Positions 43,668 through 52,858 of a stretch of 64,000 bases of DNA are shown piece by piece; positions within the stretch are counted from its first letter, which is position 1; each line of letters opens with the position of its first letter. The notes under the pieces were generated by a model. It was not told the DNA's origin. It saw only the letters and a list, made by a program, of their open reading frames with translations, and made no database searches. The position numbers were made by a program, and so were the translations under genes. This stretch comes from Mycolicibacterium canariasense (lineage in GTDB: Bacteria; Actinomycetota; Actinomycetes; Mycobacteriales; Mycobacteriaceae): assembly GCF_002101555.1 (NCBI RefSeq), contig NZ_LQOL01000052.1, positions 62,001-126,000 on the forward strand. The letters are read 5' to 3'.

Positions 43668-45197
43668 TTAGGGTGAATCGCCGCGTTCGTAATGGGCCCG
43701 GACGGTGTCGATGGTGTCGGCCTCATCGGCGCGTTTGTCGTCGCGATAACGGACCACTCGCGCAAAGCGCAACGCCATCCCGCCCGGATACCTCGTGGAG
43801 CCCTGCACCCCGTCGAAGGCGATCTCCACGACTTGTTCCGGCCGCACCGCGACCACGTACCCGTCGGTGCCTCCCACGGCGAGTTCGGTGAAACGCCGCG
43901 TCTGCCAGTCCAACATGGCGTCGGTCATGCCCTTGAACGTCTTGCCCAACATCACGAATCCGCCCGTCGCGGGATCGCGGGCACCCAGGTGGATGTTGGA
44001 CAGCTTGCCGGCGCGCCGACCCGAACCCCATTCCACCGCCAGCACCACCAGGTCCAGGGTGTGCACGGGTTTGACCTTGAGCCAGCCGGACCCGCGCCGG
44101 CCTGCCTCGTACGGGGCGGCCGACGACTTCGCCATCACCCCTTCGTGACCGGCCGCCAGCACCGTCTGCAGGAATTGTCCGGCCGCGTCGGCATCCGCGG
44201 TGATGAGCCGGTCCACCCGCTGCCCGGCGGGCACGACCGCGTCCAGCACCGCCAGCCGGTCGGTGGTCGGCAGGTCGAGCAGATCGGTGCCGTCATGGTG
44301 CAGCACGTCGAAGAAGAAGACCGACAGGGGGTGTTCCCGGGCGCCCGACTTGTTGCCGAACCGCGACGCGGTGACCTGGAACCGGTGCGGACGGCCGTCC
44401 GGACGCAGCGCGATCGCCTCGGCGTCGGCGATGAGATGGGTCACCGGCAGCGCCAGGGCGGCATCGACCACCTCCGGCAGCCGTGCGGTGACGTCGTCGA
44501 GGCTGCGGGTGTACACCGACACCCGGTCACCGTCGCGGTGGATCTGCACCCGGGCGCCGTCCAACTTCGCCTCGAAAACCACGTCACCGCCCAGTTTTTC
44601 GAGTGCGTCACCGACGGCGGTGGCGGTCTGCGCGAGCATCGGGCCGACCGGCCGGCCGACCGTGAGGGCGAACCGGGCCAGACCGGCGGCGCCATCGGAC
44701 AACGCGGCGACGGCGACGGTGGGCAGCTCACCGGCCAGCATCGCGGCCCGGCGCACCTGCGCTGCGGGCACCCCGGCGGCCTTGGCGACGGCCTCGGACA
44801 TCACCCCGGCCAGGGCGCCCTGGCGCAGCTCACCGGACAACAAGCGGCGCAGGAAGGCCTGCTCGGCGGCGGTGGCCGCGGTGAACAGGTCGCCGAGCAG
44901 CTGGGAGCGCAGCGCCTGCGAGCCCTTGCCGGTGGTGGCCTTGATCCGGGAGAACGCCTGGTCCACCCCCGACACCGTCAGTGTGGGGGCGTCGGCGGGC
45001 GGGGGCAGGTGGCGCAGGGCGGCCCAGCCCACACCGATCTGTCGCTGGGGGAGCTCACCGGCCAGCCAGGACACCACCAGGCCGACATCGGCGGGATCTG
45101 CGTGCGCCAGCAGGTCGGCCACCCGGGCAGTCTTGGCCAGCCGCGACGACGCCGCCGCCACATCGACCGAGGCCTCTGCCACCGCGCTGAGCAACAT
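43668..45197 (-). CDS. ligB: ATP-dependent DNA ligase LigB
   Basis: 509 aa, ATG 45197 ([12 protein letters not shown]). N-terminal domain about 1-200, adenylation domain with the active-site Lys in [13 protein letters not shown] near aa 209, motif [13 protein letters not shown], motif [12 protein letters not shown] near aa 348, motif V GWLKVKPV near aa 366, then an OB fold (about 380-505). Length and location beside cstA match M. tuberculosis LigB (Rv3062). Seals nicks using ATP, in addition to the NAD-dependent replicative ligase. A DosR-like box lies just upstream in the divergent direction but belongs to the other gene. Confidence -1.
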   Translation of the reverse strand: MLLSAVAEASVDVAAASSRLAKTARVADLLAHADPADVGLVVSWLAGELPQRQIGVGWAALRHLPPPADAPTLTVSGVDQAFSRIKATTGKGSQALRSQLLGDLFTAATAAEQAFLRRLLSGELRQGALAGVMSEAVAKAAGVPAAQVRRAAMLAGELPTVAVAALSDGAAGLARFALTVGRPVGPMLAQTATAVGDALEKLGGDVVFEAKLDGARVQIHRDGDRVSVYTRSLDDVTARLPEVVDAALALPVTHLIADAEAIALRPDGRPHRFQVTASRFGNKSGAREHPLSVFFFDVLHHDGTDLLDLPTTDRLAVLDAVVPAGQRVDRLITADADAAGQFLQTVLAAGHEGVMAKSSAAPYEAGRRGSGWLKVKPVHTLDLVVLAVEWGSGRRAGKLSNIHLGARDPATGGFVMLGKTFKGMTDAMLDWQTRRFTELAVGGTDGYVVAVRPEQVVEIAFDGVQGSTRYPGGMALRFARVVRYRDDKRADEADTIDTVRAHYERGDSP

Positions 45198-45226
45198 GGT
45201 TCCACGGTGCCACGCAGGGCCGACAA

Positions 45227-45246
45227 GTCGGGACTTTCGGCCCTGT
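45227..45246 (+). promoter_or_regulatory. DosR-like box upstream of the PNPOx-fold gene
   Basis: GTCGGGACTTTCGGCCCTGT matches TTSGGGACTWWAGTCCCSAA at 14 of 20 positions, with the core GGGACTTTcGgCCC. Its centre is about 43 bp before the ATG at 45280, the usual distance for DosR activation if the mRNA begins at the ATG. It is nested in a CAGGGCCG/CGGCCCTG inverted repeat (45216-45244). Confidence -1.
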
Positions 45247-45279
45247 GCCCGACCCACGTCCCGGCGGACAGTGGGAATC

Positions 45280-45762
45280 ATGCCGAACACACACGACCTC
45301 GACGTCCTCAACCGTAGGCAGTGCCTGGACAGGTTGCAGACCACCCGCGTCGGCCGGCTCATCTTCACCGAGAGCGCGCTACCCGCCGTTCAGCCGGTGA
45401 ACTTCCGGCTGTGGCACGACGATGTGGTGATCCGGGTCGCCGGTGGCGGCAAGCTGGCCGCGGCCGCCGGCCGCCAAGTGGTGGCCTTCGAGGCCGACGA
45501 ACTGGACCAGGATCTGCGCGCCGGGTGGAGCGTGACGGTGGTCGGCCACGCCGAGCCGGTCACCGATGTCGACGAACTGGTCGAGATCGCCGGAACCTTC
45601 GTCTCGCCATGGGTGAGTGGTCGCCGCGACCATTTCGTCCGGGTCAGGACCGAACAGATGACCGGCCGGGAGTTCCGTGATCCGACGAGCCCGCAGTACC
45701 ACGCCGCGGCCGCATCAGGGCCCGGTCAGAAACCCGTCGAGCACCGCGGCCTCGGCGCGTAA
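45280..45762 (+). CDS. PNPOx-fold (split-barrel) flavin/F420-type protein
   Basis: 160 aa, ATG 45280. N-terminus [44 protein letters not shown] is typical of pyridoxamine 5'-phosphate oxidase-like split barrels that bind FMN or F420 and are common in mycobacteria. The C-terminal part contains [19 protein letters not shown], a segment found in the same family. Substrate not known; several hypoxia (DosR) regulon members belong to this family, consistent with the box upstream. It runs 48 bases into the convergent YqeY-like gene. Confidence -1.
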   Translation: MPNTHDLDVLNRRQCLDRLQTTRVGRLIFTESALPAVQPVNFRLWHDDVVIRVAGGGKLAAAAGRQVVAFEADELDQDLRAGWSVTVVGHAEPVTDVDELVEIAGTFVSPWVSGRRDHFVRVRTEQMTGREFRDPTSPQYHAAAASGPGQKPVEHRGLGA

Positions 45763-46089
45763 TCGTGCCGCCCGGTCACCGTGCCCGCCGGCACTGAACT
45801 GCGTTGCCGCGCTGATCCGTTCGTCGATCTCGGCGTGTAGCAGGGCCAGGACCTCGGCCTCGGTGAGTGCACGGCGCGCGACCTCGGCGGCGCCCAGCCC
45901 GGCGACGCTGTGCGCGATCGGTCCGTCGATCCGGGTGTGGGTTTCGGCCATGTCCGGCGTCTCGGCGTTGTCGATCGCGCCGAGCGCACTGCGCAGCGCC
46001 GCGACCCGCACGGTGTCGCGCTGTTTGCGGGCCTGTAGCAGGGCCGAACGCAGCGTGGTACGCCAGCGCTGAGCGGGCGCAGATGTCAT
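45715..46089 (-). CDS. YqeY-like (GatB/YqeY) protein
   Basis: 124 aa, ATG 46089. Four-helix character: RTTLRSALLQARKQRDTVRVAALRSALGAID at the N-terminus, then VARRALTEAEVLALLHAEIDERISAA. This matches the GatB/YqeY helical domain, shared by the tRNA-amidotransferase B subunit tail and free-standing YqeY proteins, but it is slightly shorter than typical YqeY (about 150 aa). A role in tRNA-dependent amidation is not demonstrated for the free form. It overlaps the convergent PNPOx gene. Confidence -1.
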   Translation of the reverse strand: MTSAPAQRWRTTLRSALLQARKQRDTVRVAALRSALGAIDNAETPDMAETHTRIDGPIAHSVAGLGAAEVARRALTEAEVLALLHAEIDERISAATQFSAGGHGDRAARLRAEAAVLDGFLTGP

Positions 46090-46131
46090 GCCGGACAACA
46101 TAGCCCGGCATGGGTGGTCCGCGAAACCGAT

Positions 46132-47679
46132 TTAGGTGACGGCGAAGTCGACGCTGTGGTAGCCGGTCGCCCCGTCGGGCACCACATCGGCGATGTCGGC
46201 GGTCTGTACCGCCCCGGTGTTGTCGGTCGCGCGCACGGTGATGGTATGCAGACCCGGCCGATCAGCCTGCCAGTCAAAACTCCACAGCCGCCACGTTTCG
46301 TTCGAGTACGCCGAGCCCAACGTGGCGGGCTGCCAGGTGCCCTCTTGGCCGGGGGCGTCGATACGCACCTCGACCGCGCGTACCCCGCGATTCTGGGCCC
46401 AGGCCACCCCGCCGAACCGGGCCGGGCCCTGTGGGACATCCGCTCCGGACCGCGGTACGTCGATCCGGGACTGCGTCTTGATCGGTCCCTGCGGGGCCCA
46501 GCCCAGCTGTGTCCAATAGGCCTGGGCTCGGTCGAATCTGGTGAGTTCCAGGTCGACCACCCATTTGGTCGCGGAGACGTAGCCGTAGAGTCCGGGCACC
46601 ACCAGCCGCGCTGGGTAACCGTGCTCGACGGGCAACGGCTGACCGTTCATGGTGATGGCCAGCAACGCGTCGCGACCATCGGTGAGTGCCTGCACCGGGG
46701 AGCCGGCGGTGAAGCCGTCGCTGGACGTGGACAGCACCATGTCGGCGTCGGTATGGACGCCGGCGGCAGCCAGCAGATCACGCACCCGGTAGCCGGTCCA
46801 CACCGCGTTGCCGATGAGGTCACCCCCGACCGGGTTGGACACGCATGTCAGGGTGACCATCTTCTCGATGAGTTCGAAACCGGCCAGATCGTCGAAGCGG
46901 TAGGTCTTTTCGTGGTCGACCATGCCGTGGATGCGCAGTTTCCACTCGGCCCGGGACAGTTGCGGCACCGCCAGTGCGGTGTCGATCCGGTAGAAGTCGG
47001 CGTTGCCGGTCACGAAGCTCGGCAGCGCCACGCCGGCCGGCTGTACCCCGGCCGGTACCGGTGGGGCGGGTTTGGTCAGCGGCGGCGCGGTGAACGAATT
47101 CCGGTCGCCGGAAACGGAATTGACCCGGCCACCGTAGATGGTGCCCAACGCGCCGGTCAGGGTGCCCACCCCGAGGAACCCGAGGGCGGCCAACGACAGT
47201 CGGCGGCCCGGATCGGTCTCGGCGGCACTGTTGGCGGAATCGTCGCGCAGCCGCCCCGAGGTGAGGAAACGCAATGCCAGGATTCCGGCCAGCGTGCCCA
47301 CCACCGTCGGCGCGATGTCCAGCGGGCGGGCGCCGGTGCGGGTCAGCACGGCCACGCACCCGGCCACTCCCGCGGCGGCGAACATGACACTGCCGATCGG
47401 GACGCGGCGGCGCTCCAGCAGGCCGGCCAGCGCGGCGAGGATGGCGATCACCACCAGCACCGCCACCGTCAGGAACAGTTTGTCGAAGGTGGCGAACGTT
47501 TGGATCGCCCATTCCTTGACCGGCCCGGGGGTGTGGTCGATGACGCTCGACCCCACGGCGGTGCGGGCGTCGGCCGACGCGCCCAGGGGGATCGCCGCCA
47601 GTGCGCTGACACCGAGCGTGATCGCCGCGGAGGCGACACCGCAGAGCAATCGGGTACCGGGGGCGATGGGCGCGCTCAC
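46132..47679 (-). CDS. Membrane-anchored sulfite-oxidase-like molybdopterin protein
   Basis: 515 aa, ATG 47679. Four to five N-terminal membrane segments (about aa 10-30, 65-85, 95-112, 122-138, 160-180). Then a periplasmic sulfite-oxidase-fold Mo domain: YRIDTALAVPQLSRAEWKLRIHGMV near aa 230 and the molybdenum-binding Cys in VTLTCVSNPVGGDLIGNA near aa 277. The C-terminal dimerisation-like domain starts near aa 400 (GGVAWAQNRGVRAVEVRID). Resembles Rv0218 of M. tuberculosis from memory. Reaction unknown; oxidation of sulfite or S/N-oxides is typical. Upstream moeY is distant and not linked. Confidence -1.
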   Translation of the reverse strand: MSAPIAPGTRLLCGVASAAITLGVSALAAIPLGASADARTAVGSSVIDHTPGPVKEWAIQTFATFDKLFLTVAVLVVIAILAALAGLLERRRVPIGSVMFAAAGVAGCVAVLTRTGARPLDIAPTVVGTLAGILALRFLTSGRLRDDSANSAAETDPGRRLSLAALGFLGVGTLTGALGTIYGGRVNSVSGDRNSFTAPPLTKPAPPVPAGVQPAGVALPSFVTGNADFYRIDTALAVPQLSRAEWKLRIHGMVDHEKTYRFDDLAGFELIEKMVTLTCVSNPVGGDLIGNAVWTGYRVRDLLAAAGVHTDADMVLSTSSDGFTAGSPVQALTDGRDALLAITMNGQPLPVEHGYPARLVVPGLYGYVSATKWVVDLELTRFDRAQAYWTQLGWAPQGPIKTQSRIDVPRSGADVPQGPARFGGVAWAQNRGVRAVEVRIDAPGQEGTWQPATLGSAYSNETWRLWSFDWQADRPGLHTITVRATDNTGAVQTADIADVVPDGATGYHSVDFAVT

Positions 47680-47964
47680 GAATCCACGCTAGCCCAGGGA
47701 GGTTCTGGAAAGCCTTACCGAACCGTGACGCCGTTTCCGTTGACGTTGCACTTCCGGTTGAGATTGGAGGCCCCGCCGGGGTAGGCCACCGTGCCGGCCA
47801 GGGGCGCGCTGTGTCCCCAGGCAGCGGGACGCGGGCCCGCGGTACGCCCCGGGCGGTCCCCGTCTGATCGGTTGCCCAAATCGCCGCCGAACGCGCTTGA
47901 TATCGCAAAGAAACTGCTCACCGGATTTCAAGCCGGTTCCAAACCGGTGCATTATTGTTTGCCC
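47680..47964. other. Intergenic region with uncertain 68-codon frame
   Basis: Lies between the Mo-protein start and the metallopeptidase start. A minus-strand frame, 47715-47921 (GTG start), ends GGASNLNRKCNVNGNGVTVR and has a repetitive Gly/Asn-rich tail. It has no clear ribosome-binding site, so it is listed as unsupported. TATA-like AT content is low; no terminator hairpin was clear. Confidence -1.
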
Positions 47965-49326
47965 ATGCTCAAGCAAATCGCCGCGGCGTGCACCGCGGTG
48001 GTGGTGGTCGCCGGCTGCGGCGCGGCCAAGGTCGAGATCCCGACATCGGCGAACACACCGGCCCGGTCCAAGCCGGACACCAGTGGCATCGAGGTGCAGG
48101 GTGATGCCTCCGGCCGGCTGAACGAACTCGCCGTGCAGGCCATCGCCGATCTGCAGCAGTTCTGGGGCGAGAAGTTCCCGGAGTTGTACGACAAGGACTA
48201 CGAACCCGTCTCGGGTGGCTTCTTCGCCGTCGACCCGTCCTCGGGGGAGACGCCACCGTGCGCGTCGAGCCCCGACGACGTGGCCGGCAACGCCTTCTAC
48301 TGCGGCGCCGAGGATGTCGTCGCATGGGACTCCGCCGGGTTGTTCCCCGAGTTGCAGTCCAAGTACGGCGATTTCGTCATCCCGATCGTGATGGCCCACG
48401 AATGGGGCCACGCCATCCAGGCCCGGTCCAACTTCACCGCCCGGACCATCACCCGGGAACTCCAGGCCGACTGCTTCGCCGGCTCCTGGGCCCGGCACGC
48501 CAAGGACGACAAGGTCTTCGAGGTGACCAGCGCCGAACTGGACATCTCGCTGGCGGGCATCCTGGACTTGCGTGACCCGATCGGCACCGACAAGCTCGAC
48601 CCGTCCGCACACGGCAGCGGCTTCGACCGGGTCGGCGCGTTCCAGGACGGCTTCGACAACGGGTTGCAGCGGTGCAAGCAGTACCGCGACGACGACCCGG
48701 TGGTGCTCGCCCTGCCCTTCACCGACCCGGAGGACGAAGCCAGCGGTGGTGACGCCCCGTACGACTCGATCGTCAACGGCGTCCCCTACGACCTGGAGGA
48801 CTACTGGACCCAGGTGTACCCGGAGATCACCCGCGGCCAGGAATGGGTGCCGGTGCACGGACTGGAACCGTTCGATCCGTCGAGCCCGCCGGACTGCGGT
48901 GGTCAATCCGCCGAAGGATTCTCGTTGTTCTATTGCGTCCCCGACGATTACGTCGGTTGGGACAACGCCGAGACCATGCCTCGGGTGTACCGACAGGGCG
49001 GTGACTATGCGGTCGCCACGCTGCTGGCCACCCAATACGGGCTCGCCGCGCTGACCCGCCTCGGCGACGACTCCGACGAGAAGACCTCGACCGCACGCGG
49101 CGATTGCTTCGCCGGCGCCTACACCGCCAGCGTCATCCTGCACAACCGTGCCGAGACCAGCTCCTGGTCGATCTCGCCGGGCGATCTCGACGAAGGCATC
49201 AAGGCGTTGCTGGTGTTCCGCGGCGCCGACGACGCCGATCGGCAGGGGGCGGGGTTCGATCGGGTGCGCGCATTCCGCGAAGGCGTCATCAACGGTGCGC
49301 AGGCCTGCGTGGAGTACCACCACTGA
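47965..49326 (+). CDS. Secreted lipoprotein with duplicated neutral zinc-metallopeptidase domain
   Basis: 453 aa, ATG 47965. Lipobox VVVVAGCGAAK puts lipidated Cys at about aa 18, so it is anchored to the outer face of the membrane. First half has HEWGHAIQ (zinc HExxH) near aa 147, then TRELQADCFAGSW near aa 168. The second half repeats the pattern: FSLFYCVPDDYVGWDNAE, TLLATQYGLAAL (HExxH lost) and STARGDCFAGAY, GSGFDRVGAF...GAGFDRVRAFREG. So one domain appears catalytic and its copy degenerate. It may relate to the LpqM-type lipoprotein peptidases of mycobacteria, which are tied to DNA transfer and cell-envelope functions; that match is from memory. Confidence -1.
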   Translation: MLKQIAAACTAVVVVAGCGAAKVEIPTSANTPARSKPDTSGIEVQGDASGRLNELAVQAIADLQQFWGEKFPELYDKDYEPVSGGFFAVDPSSGETPPCASSPDDVAGNAFYCGAEDVVAWDSAGLFPELQSKYGDFVIPIVMAHEWGHAIQARSNFTARTITRELQADCFAGSWARHAKDDKVFEVTSAELDISLAGILDLRDPIGTDKLDPSAHGSGFDRVGAFQDGFDNGLQRCKQYRDDDPVVLALPFTDPEDEASGGDAPYDSIVNGVPYDLEDYWTQVYPEITRGQEWVPVHGLEPFDPSSPPDCGGQSAEGFSLFYCVPDDYVGWDNAETMPRVYRQGGDYAVATLLATQYGLAALTRLGDDSDEKTSTARGDCFAGAYTASVILHNRAETSSWSISPGDLDEGIKALLVFRGADDADRQGAGFDRVRAFREGVINGAQACVEYHH

Positions 49327-49332
49327 CCGAAC

Positions 49333-50082
49333 TCAGCGGTAGGTGTCCAGCCCGAGTTTGACCGCCAGGCCCAGCCCGGCGACCGCGATGAGCATGCGCA
49401 GTGGGGTCGCCGGGGCATGGCGCACCACCACCGGTCCGAGCCGTGCCCCCAGCACGCAGCCCAGTCCCAGCGGTACGACGGCGGCCCAGCTCACCGGCGC
49501 GTACACGATGAAGCCGAGCCCGGCCACGCCGTTGGCCACGCCGAGCACCACGTTCTTGGCGGCGTTGGCGTCGGCCAGGGTGGCGCTGCCGGTGCGCAGG
49601 AACAAGGCCAGCAGGAGCACGCCCGCCGCGGCCCCGAAGAATCCGCCGTAGACGCAGATCGCCAACACCGAAAGCATCTGCAGGACACGGTGCTTGGTGC
49701 TGTGGACGTGGTCGGGGTCATTGCGGACCGGCAGCGCGATCGCCACCGACGACGCCGCGAGCAGCACCGGCACCACGTTCTCGAACCCTTCGGCCGGGAT
49801 CGACAGCAGCAGCGCCGCGCCGGCTGCGCCACCGAGCGCGGCCGCCGGCAGCATCCGTCGCACGGTGGGACCCTGGCCGCGCAGTTCGGGCAGTGACCCC
49901 CACACCGATCCGATGCCGTTGCCCACCAGCGCCACGGTGTTGGTGACGTTGGCGGCCACCGGCGCCAAGCCGACGAGCAGCAGGGCCGGGTAGGTGGACA
50001 CCGACGCGAGCCCGGCGATGCTGCCGGTCAAGCCGCCACCGATTCCGGCGGCCACCAAGAACAGCACCTCCCACCACGTCAC
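49333..50082 (-). CDS. TauE/SafE-family membrane exporter
   Basis: 249 aa from GTG 50082 (VTWWEVLFLVAAGIGGGLTG). Eight hydrophobic segments with the duplicated GGxxGxxxG...P motifs of the family (GSIAGLASVSTYPALLLVGL near aa 21, GGFFGAAAGVLLLALFL near aa 150). TauE/SafE proteins export sulfite or organosulfonates, though many members have other substrates. Six bases separate its stop from the convergent metallopeptidase gene, and a perfect 58-bp palindrome precedes its start. Confidence -1.
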   Translation of the reverse strand: MTWWEVLFLVAAGIGGGLTGSIAGLASVSTYPALLLVGLAPVAANVTNTVALVGNGIGSVWGSLPELRGQGPTVRRMLPAAALGGAAGAALLLSIPAEGFENVVPVLLAASSVAIALPVRNDPDHVHSTKHRVLQMLSVLAICVYGGFFGAAAGVLLLALFLRTGSATLADANAAKNVVLGVANGVAGLGFIVYAPVSWAAVVPLGLGCVLGARLGPVVVRHAPATPLRMLIAVAGLGLAVKLGLDTYR

Positions 50083-50104
50083 CGGCCCATCCTGGCCGAA
50101 CGCC

Positions 50105-50162
50105 CGAGCAGACACGGAATCCGGGTTTCACCGCGGTGAAACCCGGATTCCGTGTCTGCTCG
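50105..50162. terminator. Perfect 58-bp palindrome between permease and TauE genes
   Basis: Arms of 29 bases, 50105-50133 and 50134-50162, mirror each other around CCGCGG with no mismatch and no spacer. The outer ends read CGAGCAGACACG / CGTGTCTGCTCG. It starts 12 bases after the stop of the APC permease, which is transcribed into it, and ends 22 bases before the TauE gene. No T-tract follows, so it resembles the long GC-rich T-less hairpins proposed as mycobacterial terminators. Confidence -1.
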
Positions 50163-50173
50163 CGGGGAGCGGA

Positions 50174-51709
50174 TCAGCGTTTCTTGCGGGCGACCAGCGC
50201 GTCGACGGGGTCGGGTGCCCCCTCGCGGTCCCGGACCACCCGGTACGCGACATACCCGGCGACCAGCGTCAGTGCGACGAAGATCACCGCGAAGTACTGC
50301 AGGAACCACGAATCGCCGGCCGGGTTGTAGACCTCTTGGCGGGGCCAGCCGATGTTGATCACCAGCAGGGCGCCCATCACCACCGCGACGAGATTGACCG
50401 GGACGCCCCAGCGGCCGAGATCCATCACCGGCTTGCCGTGCGACAGGCTGGTGCCGCGCAACCGGTGGATCAACGCCGGTACCGTCACCATCAGGTAGGC
50501 CAGGTAGACGATGACCACCGACACCGAGGCGATGGCGGCGAACACACTGGACTGCCCCAGGTTGACCAGCAGCACCGCGATGGCCAGCAGGCTGACCGCC
50601 ACGCCGGTGATCACCGGGGTGCCGGTGCGCTTGTTGACCCTGGCCAGGACCTTCCCGAATGGCAGCCGGTTGTCGCGCGCCATCGAGAACATCACCCGGG
50701 AGGCCGACGCCTGGATGGCCAGGGTGGCCGAGAAGATCGCCACCGCGACCAGGCCGAGCAGGGTCTTGCCCAGCCAGGTGTCGAGCTGGCTCTCGATGAC
50801 CCACGCCATGCCGCCGTGCGCCAAGTCGTCACCCAGTTCGGGGGCGGACATGAGGGCGGCCAGGATCATCAACCCGCCACCCACGAACGACACCAGCAGG
50901 GCGTTGACGATCGCCTTCGGCGCGGTGCGGCGCGGATCCCTGGTCTCCTCGGAAAGCTCTGCCGCACTGTCGAATCCGTACATCACGTAGGCGGCCATCA
51001 ACATCGACGCCAGGAAGGCGGGTAGGTAGTGCAGGCCCGAGCCGTGCCCGCCGGTGTCGGTGACGGCCTGCACCGGGCTGCGTTCGGCGGTGAAGAACAT
51101 CGCACCGATGATGAGCACCACCCCGATGATCTCCAGGGTCACGCCGGTGACGGTGATGCGCGCCATGAACCGCACGCCGGCGGCGCTGATGACCGTGCAC
51201 GCGACGATGGTGATGGCGCCCAGGATGATGCCGTTGGTGGCGCCGTCGACCGACAGCGGATCCATGTCGGTGCCGACGAGTTGGAAGCCTTGCCAGATCG
51301 GCGGCAGGACGGTCTGCATGGCGATGGCCAGCGCCGCGATGGACACGATGTAGCCGACCAGCATGAACCAGCCGGCGAACCAGCCGACGGCGTTGCCGGC
51401 CAGCCGGCGCGACCACTGGTAGATGGCGCCGGCGACCGGGAACTTGCCGGACAGTTCGGCGAACACCAGGCAGACGCAGAACTGGCAGACGAACACGATG
51501 GGCCAGGTGAAGAAGAAGGCCGGCCCGCCGAGCGCGAAACCCAGTGGGAAGAAGGCGAACACGGTGGTGAGGATCGATACAAAGGAGAAGCCGGCGGCGA
51601 ATGCGGCGTACCCGCCGATGCCACGGTGCAACTCCTGCGTATAGCCGAGCTCCTCCAGGGTGGCGGCGTCCTCCTGGGAGGAGATCGCCGGGTCGAAGGT
51701 GGCGGTCAT
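50174..51709 (-). CDS. APC-superfamily amino acid/amine permease
   Basis: 511 aa, ATG 51709. Twelve membrane segments, first near aa 37-60 (AFAAGFSFVSILTTVFAFFPLGFALG), with LVFAELSGKFPVAGAIYQW near aa 80 and YVMYGFDSAAELSEETRDPRRTAPK near aa 245. The pattern resembles GABA/choline-type permeases of actinobacteria. Substrate cannot be assigned. It is transcribed toward the palindrome and TauE gene, with a divergent nucleotidyltransferase gene upstream. Confidence -1.
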   Translation of the reverse strand: MTATFDPAISSQEDAATLEELGYTQELHRGIGGYAAFAAGFSFVSILTTVFAFFPLGFALGGPAFFFTWPIVFVCQFCVCLVFAELSGKFPVAGAIYQWSRRLAGNAVGWFAGWFMLVGYIVSIAALAIAMQTVLPPIWQGFQLVGTDMDPLSVDGATNGIILGAITIVACTVISAAGVRFMARITVTGVTLEIIGVVLIIGAMFFTAERSPVQAVTDTGGHGSGLHYLPAFLASMLMAAYVMYGFDSAAELSEETRDPRRTAPKAIVNALLVSFVGGGLMILAALMSAPELGDDLAHGGMAWVIESQLDTWLGKTLLGLVAVAIFSATLAIQASASRVMFSMARDNRLPFGKVLARVNKRTGTPVITGVAVSLLAIAVLLVNLGQSSVFAAIASVSVVIVYLAYLMVTVPALIHRLRGTSLSHGKPVMDLGRWGVPVNLVAVVMGALLVINIGWPRQEVYNPAGDSWFLQYFAVIFVALTLVAGYVAYRVVRDREGAPDPVDALVARKKR

Positions 51710-51826
51710 GCATGTGCTCCTGAGTGGTGGCGAATAACTGTCGTGCGATAGAAATTAGAGCGTGTTTTTGATCCGCACATTTCCTCGATGTGACATCTGT
51801 GTGACCAGCGCGCCGGGGGCAGGCGA

Positions 51827-52858
51827 GTGACAATCGATGCCATGCCTTCCGGTGCGGCCCATGCCATGGACGCTGCCAACGACGAAGCCGGTCTGCGCGC
51901 CGCGATGGAGCAAGCCCGCCTGGCACTGATCGACGAGCTGGCCGCCCACACCCCGGCGCCGGACCTTGCTGCGGGCTGGTCGGCGGTGCTGCGCCACGGT
52001 GTCGCCGCGGCCGTCCGGCTGGCCTCCGGCACCGGCGAACCGCAATGGAGTTGGTTCGTCTCCGGCAGTGCGGCCCGCGGCGAGGCCGCCCCGGGGTCGG
52101 ACGTCGAGACGATGATCGTGGCGGCCGACACCGTCTCCGACGAGCAGAAGGCCGCCCTGCTGGCCCGGGCCGCCGACGTGCACGCGCTGCTGGAGCGCTG
52201 CGGGGTGCAGGGCGACGGTAACGGGGTGCTGGCCAGCCGGCCGCGGTTCTGCCGCCGGGCATCGAGCTGGCTCGAGGGCATCGAACACTGGGCGGCCGAG
52301 CCGCGCACGGACCGGGGCGTCGTCATGACCGGACTGATGGCCGACGCCGTCGAGGTCGGCCCGGGCAGCGGGGACCTGCTGCGGGTCCGCGCCGTCGAGG
52401 CGGCGCACCGGCATTACCCGGTCCGTCAGGCGATGCTCGACGATGCCACCACCATGCGCGCCGGCTTTCCGTCGCGACTGCGCATCTTCTCCCGGCACGC
52501 CGACACCGTGGATCTGAAGCTGGCGATGGTCGACCCGGTGGTCAAGATCGCCCGCTGGGCCGGCCTGTCGGCCGGCTCGGCGGCGGTGTCCACCCTGGAT
52601 CGCCTCGACGCCGCGGGCGCGGTCGGCATCCTGGACGCCGACGACGTGTCGACCCTGCACGAGTGCTTCCTGTGGTTGACCAGGTTCCGTTGGCGTCTGC
52701 GCGCCGGTCCGTGGTTGCGGGGCGCGCCGGTCGGTGACGTGATCGGGTTGGCCGAGATCGCCCCGCACGAGCGGGCGGTGCTGCGCGGCGTGCACCGCGA
52801 AGTGGCCGCGCTCAGCCGCAAACTCACCTTCCTGGCATCGACATCGGCGTTCCGGTAG
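51827..52858 (+). CDS. DUF294-type nucleotidyltransferase (GlnD-like core)
   Basis: 343 aa from GTG 51827, preceded by a GGGGGCAGG stretch; ATG 51842 is an alternative. Nucleotidyltransferase motif FVSGSAARGEAAPGSDVETMIVA near aa 68-90 (GS, then Asp/Glu ligands), followed by helices with RTDRGVVMTGL and RLRIFSRHADTVDLKLAMVDPVVK. No CBS domains are present, unlike common DUF294 proteins. Its TAG shares one base with the following Fic gene (TAGTG), so the two are translationally coupled. Target unknown; may modify a protein or act with Fic. Confidence -1.
   Translation: MTIDAMPSGAAHAMDAANDEAGLRAAMEQARLALIDELAAHTPAPDLAAGWSAVLRHGVAAAVRLASGTGEPQWSWFVSGSAARGEAAPGSDVETMIVAADTVSDEQKAALLARAADVHALLERCGVQGDGNGVLASRPRFCRRASSWLEGIEHWAAEPRTDRGVVMTGLMADAVEVGPGSGDLLRVRAVEAAHRHYPVRQAMLDDATTMRAGFPSRLRIFSRHADTVDLKLAMVDPVVKIARWAGLSAGSAAVSTLDRLDAAGAVGILDADDVSTLHECFLWLTRFRWRLRAGPWLRGAPVGDVIGLAEIAPHERAVLRGVHREVAALSRKLTFLASTSAFR

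Noticed and set aside
47715..47921. Minus-strand 68-codon frame ending NGNGVTVR
   Set aside because: No ribosome-binding site and no family recognised; kept only as a remark in the intergenic entry.
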